Assembly (NCBI RefSeq): GCF_900538805.1
Contig: NZ_UPZP01000130.1
Location: 1 to 5,036 of the forward strand
DNA from: an uncultured Dialister sp.
Lineage (GTDB): Bacteria > Bacillota > Negativicutes > Veillonellales > Dialisteraceae
Direction: 5' to 3'
Length of the DNA: 5,036 bases
Shown here: piece by piece, positions 1-5,036 of the stretch
Layout of the letters: every line of letters starts with the position of its first letter
Position numbering within the stretch: position 1 is the first letter of the stretch
Position numbers and translations under genes: made by a program
The notes under the pieces: generated by a model
Told to the model about the DNA's origin: nothing
What the model saw: the letters and a program-made list of their open reading frames with translations, nothing else
The model's database searches: none

Positions 1-86
1 TGCAGACCTATGATAAGGCGTCTACCGCCAGGTTGCCTAACTATCTGATAGAGACTCAATCATTTTTTCACAGCCCCAATTTATAG
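1..86 (+). CDS. C-terminal end of an unidentified protein (5' truncated by window edge)
   Basis: Reading from base 3, an open frame runs through 27 codons to a TAG at 84-86. The residues end ...YDKASTARLPNYLIETQ followed by SFFHSPNL. The stop is followed immediately by a strong intrinsic terminator, which is the main reason to believe this is the tail of a real gene rather than a chance frame. The other two + frames stop earlier (TGA at 46-48 and at 11-13). I do not recognise the family from this short tail and infer no function. The gene lies upstream of the moxR operon on the same strand but appears to be a separate transcription unit, because a terminator and then a promoter lie between them. 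Confidence 0.55.
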   Translation, partial: QTYDKASTARLPNYLIETQSFFHSPNL

Positions 87-107
87 CCGCCGCCAGGCGG
101 CATTTTT
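86..107 (+). terminator. Intrinsic terminator of the upstream gene
   Basis: A six-base all-GC stem pairs GCCGCC (86-91) with GGCGGC (96-101) across the loop GCCA and is followed by ATTTTT (102-107). Only the + strand has the T-run, so it serves transcription arriving from the left. It begins on the last base of the preceding TAG stop, which fits tight 3'-end trimming of the upstream gene. The stem is short but purely GC. Confidence 0.7.
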
Positions 108-134
108 AACTCCCTCTGAACCGGCCCGCTCTGT

Positions 135-205
135 GGGCACAGCCCATGGTGCCCGGGGGGGGCGGAGCCCCGATGGCACCATAGAACCCGGGCGCCGAAG
201 GCGCC
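135..205. repeat. Cluster of overlapping GC-rich palindromes upstream of the operon promoter
   Basis: Four inverted repeats lie within 71 bp. GGGCAC (135-140) pairs with GTGCCC (149-154). ATGGTGCC (146-153) pairs with GGCACCAT (175-182). Nested inside the latter, GGGGC (159-163) pairs with GCCCC (167-171) around GGA. GGCGCC (191-196) pairs with GGCGCC (200-205) around GAA. The first two share bases 149-153 and exclude each other if transcribed. None is followed by a T-run, so they are not ordinary terminators. The last one abuts the -35 region of the predicted promoter. They could be an interspersed extragenic palindromic element, an operator region, or structured RNA from readthrough; the sequence alone does not decide. 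Confidence 0.6.
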
Positions 206-233
206 TGAACCCCCTTCCCCCAAGGAGTATAAT
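205..233 (+). promoter_or_regulatory. Predicted sigma70/sigmaA-type promoter of the moxR-DUF58-transglutaminase operon
   Basis: A perfect -10 hexamer TATAAT lies at 228-233. A weak -35, CTGAAC (205-210, three of six consensus positions), is separated from it by 17 bp. No TG extension precedes the -10. Transcription would start near 240, giving a leader of about 35 nt before the moxR ATG. The -35 begins at the last base of a GGCGCC palindrome, so a protein bound there could affect polymerase access. The AAGGAG at 222-227 lies in the spacer, too far from any start codon to act as a ribosome binding site. Confidence 0.6.
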
Positions 234-275
234 AAGTAATATATTAACCATGTATCCAAGAATTGAGGTATCCCT

Positions 276-1217
276 ATGAATACAAAAGAAACCATTGATG
301 CTATCCTTTCTGAAACGGGAAAGGCTGTCCTGGGCAAGGACGAGGTGCTGCGCCGGATATTGACGGCCATCCTGGCCGGCGGCCACATCCTTATCGATGA
401 CATTCCCGGTGTCGGGAAAACCACCATTGCCGTGGCCTTTACCCATGTGCTGGGGCTGGACTACAAGCGCATGCAGTTTACCCCCGATGTGCTGCCTTCG
501 GACATTACGGGCTTTTCCATGTACGATAAGAATTCCGGTACCTTCCGGTACATGCCGGGCAGCGCCATGACCAATTTCTTCCTGGCCGATGAAATCAACC
601 GGGCCTCCCCGAAAACCCAGTCCGCCCTGCTGGAGGTCATGCAGGAAGGGCGGCTTTCGGTGGACGGGAAGACCTACGCCGTGCCCCAGCCCTTTATCGT
701 CATGGCCACCCAGAACCCCTTCGGTTCTTCCGGCACCCAGGAGCTGCCGGAGTCCCAGACAGACCGTTTCATGATCCGCATTACCGTGGGCTATCCGGAA
801 AGGGAGGATGAAATCCGCATTCTTTCCGGCGAAAGGAAGAACCCTGCCGAAGGCCTTTCTTCCGTCATTACCCCTGAAGGGCTTCTGGCCCTTCGGGAGG
901 AGGTATCCCGCATTCATGTGGAGGAAAGCCTGTACGGCTACATGGTAGACATTGCCCGGGCCACCAGGAATCATCCGGATATCCGTCTTGGTGTATCCCC
1001 CAGAGGCACCATGGCCCTTTCTTCCATGGCCCGCGCCCATGCCCTCATGGAAGGACGATCCTATGCCACCCCCGATGATGTGGCGGCGATGGCCCCCTAT
1101 ACCCTGGGCCACCGTATTTCCCTCACCGGCGATGCCCGGTATGCCGGAAAGACGGCGGAATCGGTGCTCACCGAGCTGCTTTCTTCCCTGCCCCTGCCAT
1201 CGCTGAAGGAGGAGTAA
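276..1217 (+). CDS. MoxR-family AAA+ ATPase
   Basis: The 313-residue protein has the usual length and layout of the MoxR family, AAA+ ATPases that act as chaperone-like remodelling or metal-insertion factors. Visible motifs are Walker A PGVGKTT (44-50), Walker B FFLADEIN (101-108) followed by RASPKTQSALLEVMQE, sensor 1 ATQNP (144-148), LPESQTDRF (157-165) with the conserved arginine of the LPEAQxDRF motif, and sensor 2 GVSPRG (239-244). There is no signal peptide or membrane span, so it is cytoplasmic. The start is supported by GAGG at 265-268, seven bases before the ATG. It is first in the operon; its last codons carry AAGGAGG (1206-1212), the ribosome binding site of the DUF58 gene. MoxR/DUF58 pairing is a known conserved arrangement (B. 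subtilis yeaC-yeaD). The specific client is unknown; ATPase activity is nearly certain from the intact motifs. Confidence 0.96.
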   Translation: MNTKETIDAILSETGKAVLGKDEVLRRILTAILAGGHILIDDIPGVGKTTIAVAFTHVLGLDYKRMQFTPDVLPSDITGFSMYDKNSGTFRYMPGSAMTNFFLADEINRASPKTQSALLEVMQEGRLSVDGKTYAVPQPFIVMATQNPFGSSGTQELPESQTDRFMIRITVGYPEREDEIRILSGERKNPAEGLSSVITPEGLLALREEVSRIHVEESLYGYMVDIARATRNHPDIRLGVSPRGTMALSSMARAHALMEGRSYATPDDVAAMAPYTLGHRISLTGDARYAGKTAESVLTELLSSLPLPSLKEE

Positions 1218-2228
1218 ATGGGCCGATTTTACTATGTATTTCTTCTTTTCATGGCCTTTTTCCTCATGGTAATTTACGACCAGTATGATGCCTTCCTGCT
1301 TTTCCTCATGCTTCTTCTGCCTCCGGCTGCCCTGTACTTCGGGAGCCGGCAGGCGGGGAAAAGAGTGGTGTGCTCTCTGTCCGCGCCTTCCCATGTGGTG
1401 CGGGGTGAAAAGGCGGAAATCGCAATTTCCCTGAAAAGCCCTTTTCTGCCTTTTCTCTCTTCTCTGGAGGTGCTGCTGGACGGCGCTCCTTTTGAAGCCT
1501 ATGAAGAGAAGAAAGAGGGCTTTGTCTTTTATTTCACCAGGGATATGGTTCACTGCGGACGTTATTCTCCCGAAAAAATCAGCCTTTTCTGGAAAGATCC
1601 TTTTGCCCTCTTCCATTTCAAAAGGGACCTGTCCGCCTCTTCCTTCCTTGTTTATCCCCGTCAGGTGGGCACCTTTGCTGCTGCCCTTTCCATCCTTCGC
1701 CGCATAGCAGGAAGCGAGGATAAGGAGTACTTCGGTGCCACGGAGTACAAGCCCGGCGATAATCCCCATCTCATCAACTGGAAGGTAACGGCCCGAAAGG
1801 ATGAGGTCTATGTGCGCGATTCAGCTCCTTCCGGCAGCAGCCGTATCGTTCTGGCAGCGGACTATGAAAGAAATGCCATGCTCCGGGATATAGTGGGCGA
1901 TGCCCTCTATTCTGCAGGACTGGCCCTGCTGTCCGCCCGCATTCCCTTCCGATTCGTCTTTGCCACCGCGAAGGGTTCCGTTTCCCAGACCATCCGCACC
2001 AGAGATGACTGGATGGACGCCCTGTCCGGTTTCCTTCGGGCAGGCGCCGAAGGGGCCCTGATGGGGGCCGACCTTTCGCCCTACGTTCCTATCTGCTATA
2101 TCACCGGAAATCCCCATCCCCCCTGCCCGCCCCAGCTTTCACCCACAGTCTGGTGCGCCGCTGAAGGTGCAGGGACTGCCCTGTCCGGCAGGGATGCCAT
2201 TTATAACGCTCTGGGAGGGAATGCATAA
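1218..2228 (+). CDS. DUF58 family membrane protein, partner of MoxR
   Basis: The 336-residue protein begins with two closely spaced hydrophobic segments (about 4-19 and 24-42), then a soluble part. The DUF58 signature is clear: DPFALF (127-132), then EYKPGDNP (176-183) and INWKVTAR (186-193), followed by DEVYVRD. DUF58 proteins usually carry a von Willebrand A-like fold after the signature. Here the strand at 208-218 reads IVLAADYER and lacks the DxSxS metal site, so metal-dependent binding there is unlikely. The start directly follows the moxR stop (TAA then ATG, no gap) with AAGGAGG five bases upstream, so translation is probably coupled. The product is expected to link the MoxR ATPase to the membrane or to the transglutaminase made from the next gene; B. 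subtilis YeaD is the counterpart. The molecular role of the family is poorly defined. The C-terminal 40 residues are Pro/Gly/Ala-rich and match nothing I recognise. Confidence 0.93.
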   Translation: MGRFYYVFLLFMAFFLMVIYDQYDAFLLFLMLLLPPAALYFGSRQAGKRVVCSLSAPSHVVRGEKAEIAISLKSPFLPFLSSLEVLLDGAPFEAYEEKKEGFVFYFTRDMVHCGRYSPEKISLFWKDPFALFHFKRDLSASSFLVYPRQVGTFAAALSILRRIAGSEDKEYFGATEYKPGDNPHLINWKVTARKDEVYVRDSAPSGSSRIVLAADYERNAMLRDIVGDALYSAGLALLSARIPFRFVFATAKGSVSQTIRTRDDWMDALSGFLRAGAEGALMGADLSPYVPICYITGNPHPPCPPQLSPTVWCAAEGAGTALSGRDAIYNALGGNA

Positions 2229-4597
2229 TGACAAAAACTGCTTTCTTCTCCGCTTTCCTCACCGCCCTGGGCAGCGCCGGAACGGTGTCCCTCCTTTTTT
2301 CCTACACCGGGCAGAGCACATTCTTTTTCGCCATTCTTTCCTTCCTTCTGGTCATGGCAGGGAGCTTCCTCCTTTCCGCTTTGCCGGAAAAGAAGCGCTT
2401 CCCCCTGATGGCGGTTCTCTTTGTCTGCCTGGCGGCAGTCCTCATCCTATTCCATTCATCCATGGAAAAGAGTTTCACCGCCCTTTCCATTCCCTTCCTC
2501 ACCACCCTGAAGGAGCCCTATGATGTAGAACTTGTCATTCCCCGCCTGCCTGAGGGAGCCTCTTCCATGGCGGCGGAGGTATACATTCTTCTCCTCCTTT
2601 CCTGGTTCTTCCTCTGTGCATCCATTTCCAAAGGCGGCGCCATCCTTTCGTCCCTTCTTTCCCTGGGCATTCTGCTGCTAGGCTTCTACTTCGGCATCAA
2701 TCCTCCGTCTTTGGCCCTTGCCCTTTCCAGCGCTTACATGATTTCCCTGCCTGCCCGGCTGAAGGGCGGCCCTCTCTCCCATGCAGAGGTGCCGGCCTTC
2801 CTTTCCGCCCTGGTTATCGGCCTAATCCTTTCCCTTGTGATTCCGGAAAGCCGCTATGAGCAGCCGGCCATCCTTTCCAGAATGCAGGAAGAAATCGTGT
2901 CCTTCGTGGATCCCTACGACCCCATCTTCCATGCAGGCAATGCTTACACCGGCATGATGAAGGGCACCGCCGGACGGCAGAAACTGGGCAATGTGAATGG
3001 CATCCGCTACTCCGGCCGTATCATTGCGGATATTGAAACTTCCGATACCTCCCGTCGTCTCTACCTTCGGAGCTGGAGCGGCGGAGAGTATGGAAATAAT
3101 CAGTGGAAGGATCTGCCCGATGACCGCTATGAAGGGGTTAAGCATTTATTTGACAAGAATAACGGCGAATGGTACGACCAGGGCGCCTGGCTCATGGAAG
3201 TCATCGCCCGGAGCCCTGCCCTCTCCCAGACCCTTTCCAACTATTTGGGAAATGGGCAGACCGTGGAAGAGCTGAAAAAAGATTTTACCGTAGATGCGGT
3301 ATATGAAAAGACCCGCTTTCTCCTTCTTCCCTATGATGCCAGCTTCGGTGCCCCCCTATTTGCCTATGACCGCGCTCCCATAAGCCGGGAAGGCAAGGCC
3401 TACAGCACCTATGTGTGGCAGCTCCCTTCCGGTGCCCTCATTTCCATGATGGACAGGGAAAACAGCAGCGACCCCTATTTCCGCACCTATCTGGACGGGG
3501 AGAAGGAATATCGCCGCTTCGTATACAGCCATTACCTGGATATTCCGGATTCCGTGAAAGAAGGCCTCTCTGCCCTGGGGCCCATCACCCCCGTTTCCAG
3601 CCTTTCGGAAAAACGACAGCGGGTAGAGGATATCCGCCGTTTCCTGGCTTCTAATTACCGCTATACCACAAATCCCGGCAGAACGCCGGAGGGAAAGGAC
3701 TTTGTCACCTATTTCCTCACCGAAAGCAAAAAGGGCTACTGCACCTCCTTTGCTTCCGCCGCCGTCATGCTTCTCCGTGCTTCCGGCATCCCCGCCCGCT
3801 ACGCTGCAGGCCTCACCGTGGGGGCTGATGAAATCAAGGACGCCCCCATTTCACAGGACGGTCTTCATCAGTACAGCATCAATGATCACCACGCCCACGC
3901 CTGGGCAGAAGTCTATGTGGACGGCCTGGGCTGGCGGCCGGTGGAAATGACACCGGGCTATGACGGCACCGACAACCCCTTCCCCGTTCCTGCGGACAAG
4001 CAGAAAAACGACAGCGGCGCACCGGACGCACCGGTAGATGAGAAGGATAAGACCGGACAGGGCGAAAGGAACTCCCAACCCCAGAACCAGCCAAAGGACA
4101 GCGACCGGCAGGACGGCCAGAACCGGCAGAACAGCCAGGCCGGAAATCCGCCGCCAAAGCTGGCACAGCAGAATCCTGCGCCTTCCGCCGCCAAACCATT
4201 CCCGAAAATCCTTCTCCTCATTCCCCTTCTTCTCCTGGCAGCCATGGGCTTTGCCGCTTACCGCCTCACCGGCGTAAGACGCCTGCTTGCCGCTGCACCG
4301 GAAAGCAAATCCGCCTTCAACCGCCTTCTGGACTACATGGACCGCCTTGCCCTCTACGCAGGCATTTCCGCCAAAGGAACCTACGAAGAGAGAAAGAAAG
4401 CCTTCGCCAGCGATAAGCGGTTCAAGAACTTCGACCGCCTCATGGATATGCTGGTGAAATCCCGCTTCTCCGGCATACCCCTTTCCAAAGAAGAAAAGAA
4501 AGAAGCCGCCGCCATCATCGGAGAAGCCAGAAAGAACTGCCTTGCCGGAATGAGTCTGATGGAAAAAATACGATTCCTACTGGTGCATAAGCTGTGA
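2228..4597 (+). CDS. TgpA-like membrane-anchored transglutaminase domain protein
   Basis: The 789-residue protein has about seven N-terminal membrane spans (roughly 5-26, 31-52, 58-76, 114-132, 138-157, 160-175, 188-206). A large extracytoplasmic region follows, then a Q/N/D/P-rich linker (about 588-657), one more span (659-677) and a basic helical cytoplasmic tail resembling DUF4129. The transglutaminase core carries GYCTSFASAAVMLLRASGIP with Cys505, HAWAEVY with His557, and GWRPVEMTPGY, where Glu573 stands at the position usually taken by the catalytic Asp. This matches the TgpA/YebA architecture. Such enzymes are thought to modify or cleave envelope peptides or proteins; the substrate here is unknown. 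The ATG overlaps the DUF58 stop by one base (TAATG) with GGGAGG at 2213-2218, indicating coupling. The TGA stop lies inside the first unit of an 8-bp tandem array. Confidence 0.94.
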   Translation: MTKTAFFSAFLTALGSAGTVSLLFSYTGQSTFFFAILSFLLVMAGSFLLSALPEKKRFPLMAVLFVCLAAVLILFHSSMEKSFTALSIPFLTTLKEPYDVELVIPRLPEGASSMAAEVYILLLLSWFFLCASISKGGAILSSLLSLGILLLGFYFGINPPSLALALSSAYMISLPARLKGGPLSHAEVPAFLSALVIGLILSLVIPESRYEQPAILSRMQEEIVSFVDPYDPIFHAGNAYTGMMKGTAGRQKLGNVNGIRYSGRIIADIETSDTSRRLYLRSWSGGEYGNNQWKDLPDDRYEGVKHLFDKNNGEWYDQGAWLMEVIARSPALSQTLSNYLGNGQTVEELKKDFTVDAVYEKTRFLLLPYDASFGAPLFAYDRAPISREGKAYSTYVWQLPSGALISMMDRENSSDPYFRTYLDGEKEYRRFVYSHYLDIPDSVKEGLSALGPITPVSSLSEKRQRVEDIRRFLASNYRYTTNPGRTPEGKDFVTYFLTESKKGYCTSFASAAVMLLRASGIPARYAAGLTVGADEIKDAPISQDGLHQYSINDHHAHAWAEVYVDGLGWRPVEMTPGYDGTDNPFPVPADKQKNDSGAPDAPVDEKDKTGQGERNSQPQNQPKDSDRQDGQNRQNSQAGNPPPKLAQQNPAPSAAKPFPKILLLIPLLLLAAMGFAAYRLTGVRRLLAAAPESKSAFNRLLDYMDRLALYAGISAKGTYEERKKAFASDKRFKNFDRLMDMLVKSRFSGIPLSKEEKKEAAAIIGEARKNCLAGMSLMEKIRFLLVHKL

Positions 4598-4697
4598 GCT
4601 AGTGAGCTAGTGGGCTAGTGGGCTAGTGAAATAGTGAAATAGTGAGATAGTGAGATAGTGAGATAGTGGGACAGTGGGACAGTGGGACGGTGAAAAT
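4594..4697. repeat. 8-bp tandem repeat array (12 units plus one degenerate) starting at the transglutaminase stop codon
   Basis: Read in 8-base steps from 4594, the units are GTGAGCTA x2, GTGGGCTA x2, GTGAAATA x2, GTGAGATA x3, GTGGGACA x2, GTGGGACG and a degenerate GTGAAAAT. Identical variants sit next to each other, as expected from repeated slippage or unequal-exchange duplication of neighbouring units. Bases 1-3 (GTG) never vary, and change is confined to positions 4-8. The first unit contains the last base of the Leu codon and the TGA stop of the transglutaminase gene. A period of 8 places TGA or TAG in every + frame, so the array cannot be translated. A GGGACAG in the last units (4668-4674 or 4676-4682) can pair with CTGTCCC at 4701-4707. 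Confidence 0.93.
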
Positions 4698-4732
4698 CGG
4701 CTGTCCCCTTACCAACGACTGTCCGGCCCCCC

Positions 4733-4797
4733 TGCGCCCCCTTTAAGGAAAGGCAGTGTTAGAAAGCGCCACTAATCCCTTGCGCCCCCTTTCAGGA
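4733..4797. repeat. Pair of 17-bp imperfect direct repeats, 48 bp apart
   Basis: TGCGCCCCCTTTAAGGA (4733-4749) recurs as TGCGCCCCCTTTCAGGA (4781-4797), with 16 of 17 positions identical. The start-to-start distance is 48 bp. The CCTTTAAGG core of the first copy is nearly palindromic. The second copy runs straight into a GC-rich hairpin (4808-4833). The arrangement resembles two copies, one longer, of an interspersed extragenic element; membership in a genome-wide family is inference. Confidence 0.65.
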
Positions 4798-4807
4798 GGG
4801 AGAGGGC

Positions 4808-4833
4808 CGCGGCAGCGGCGCGGGGCGCTGCGG
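4808..4833. other. GC-rich hairpin with a three-base bulge
   Basis: GCAGCG (4812-4817) pairs with CGCTGC (4826-4831) around an eight-base G/C loop. A two- to three-pair extension between CCG and CGG is possible if three bases bulge out on the 5' side. The following AAAA and lack of T-run on + argue against a terminator for the operon. It lies directly beside the second direct-repeat copy and may be part of the same element. Confidence 0.4.
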
Positions 4834-4863
4834 GAAAAGCTCAAATGATACACATTGCAAGCA

Positions 4864-4881
4864 GGCCGCCTGTCGGCGGTC
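4864..4881. other. Seven-pair hairpin
   Basis: GGCCGCC (4864-4870) pairs with GGCGGTC (4875-4881) around TGTC, with one G-T wobble. No T-run follows on either strand. Its core resembles the GCCGCC/GGCGGC stem of the terminator at 86-101, but the loops and flanks differ. Confidence 0.45.
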
Positions 4882-4930
4882 AGTTCCACAATAGCGGTCA
4901 TTCACGGCGCTTCACCCCGTACACCCTATG

Positions 4931-4956
4931 GCCCCTCAAGGGGCAACAAGAGTTTT
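4931..4956 (+). terminator. Weak candidate terminator downstream of the operon
   Basis: GCCCC (4931-4935) pairs with GGGGC (4940-4944) around TCAA. TTTT begins eight bases after the stem (4953-4956), which is farther than in a standard intrinsic terminator. It is the only stem-plus-T arrangement on the + strand after the transglutaminase gene, but it lies over 330 bp from the stop. It is a possible rather than a likely operon end. Confidence 0.25.
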
Positions 4957-4965
4957 CGATTCTAG

Positions 4966-5036
4966 GGAAGCGCTGATTAAATCGTTATCGGATTTCATTC
5001 TTGTATTTTTATTCAATGCAAGGAATCAGTCGACGC
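4966..5036 (+). mobile_element. Possible IS5-type insertion sequence terminus, truncated by window end
   Basis: Base composition drops sharply to AT-rich at about 4966. The sequence there, GGAAGCGCTGATTAAAT, agrees with my recollection of the IS5 terminal repeat (GGAAGGTGCGAATAAGT) at 11 of 17 positions. It is preceded by CTAG (4962-4965), which fits the YTAR target duplication of the IS5 subgroup. No transposase sequence is visible in the 71 bases available and the other end lies outside the window, so this is a tentative call. An AT-rich promoter region of a next gene is the main alternative. Confidence 0.3.

Larger units (their letters stand above)
4698..4965. other. Gene-free, palindrome-rich 3' flank
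   Basis: I see no convincing gene here. The stretch contains one pair of direct repeats and three hairpins, listed separately. No stem followed closely by a T-run occurs after the operon, so its terminator is not evident; the nearest candidate is the 4931-4944 hairpin, with TTTT only at 4953-4956. Open frames of 43 codons (+, 4845-4976) and 52 codons (-, 4901-4743) cross the region, but both run through the palindromes and lack a ribosome binding site or a recognisable domain. The overall look is a patchwork of extragenic repeat fragments. Confidence 0.6.

Noticed and set aside
68..427. 119-codon - strand frame across the promoter region
   Set aside because: It runs through the palindromes, terminator and promoter and into moxR antisense, and has no domain or ribosome binding site.
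81..1769. A 562-codon open frame on the - strand, antisense to moxR and half of the DUF58 gene
   Set aside because: It lies opposite two genes with intact family motifs, is rich in Gly, His and Arg, contains no recognisable domain and arises from the codon bias of the sense strand.
3989..4198. Nucleotide repeats within the transglutaminase linker (CCGGCAG/CCAGAAC motifs)
   Set aside because: They are explained by a Q/N/D/P-rich disordered linker with few codon choices; there is no regular period.
3851..4245. Several overlapping - and + frames over the transglutaminase linker and membrane span
   Set aside because: All are shadows of the 789-residue gene and lack motifs or start signals.
4594..4697. 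CRISPR array
   Set aside because: The 8-bp units are contiguous without spacers, and no cas gene is nearby.
4684..4707. Terminator formed by GGGAC (4684-4688) and GTCCC (4703-4707)
   Set aside because: The stem is short with a 14-base loop and is followed by CCTTACC rather than a T-run; the same pairing is possible with several array units.
4743..4901. 52-codon - strand frame (MTAIVELTADRRPACNVYHL...)
   Set aside because: It spans the hairpins and one of the direct repeats, shows no Shine-Dalgarno and resembles translated extragenic repeats.

Overview
The window holds one compact three-gene operon on the + strand, flanked by repeat-rich intergenic DNA. From left to right it contains: the last codons of an unidentified upstream gene (1-86); an intrinsic terminator touching that gene's stop codon (86-107); a GC-rich block of overlapping palindromes (135-205); a sigma70/sigmaA-type promoter with a perfect -10 box (205-233); a MoxR-family AAA+ ATPase gene (276-1217); a DUF58 protein gene (1218-2228); a membrane-anchored TgpA-like transglutaminase gene (2228-4597); an 8-bp tandem repeat array that starts at the transglutaminase stop codon (4594-4697); and about 340 bp of gene-free, palindrome-rich DNA. 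That last stretch ends in what may be the terminus of an IS5-type insertion sequence (from about 4966).

The three genes form a widely conserved module. The same order is known in Bacillus subtilis (yeaC-yeaD-yebA) and in Pseudomonas around tgpA. The MoxR ATPase is expected to act as an assembly or remodelling factor, with the DUF58 protein as its partner at the membrane. The transglutaminase-like enzyme has seven predicted N-terminal membrane spans, a large outward-facing domain with a Cys/His/acidic triad, one further span and a cytoplasmic tail. The genes sit stop-to-start (TAA then ATG with no gap; then a one-base overlap, TAATG), each with a strong Shine-Dalgarno inside the preceding gene. 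Co-transcription and translational coupling are therefore very likely. The substrate of the system cannot be read from the sequence.

The organism looks like a moderately GC-rich member of the Bacillota, judging by strong AGGAGG-type ribosome binding sites, the closest known gene orders and the Firmicutes-style transglutaminase motif. The fairly high GC, pyrimidine-rich codon choice (TTC, TCC, CTT) and intergenic repeats would fit a Negativicutes-type genome, but this is a guess. The coding part is a known system rather than a new one. The least explained features are the 8-bp array, the overlapping palindromes before the promoter and the repeat-laden 3' flank.
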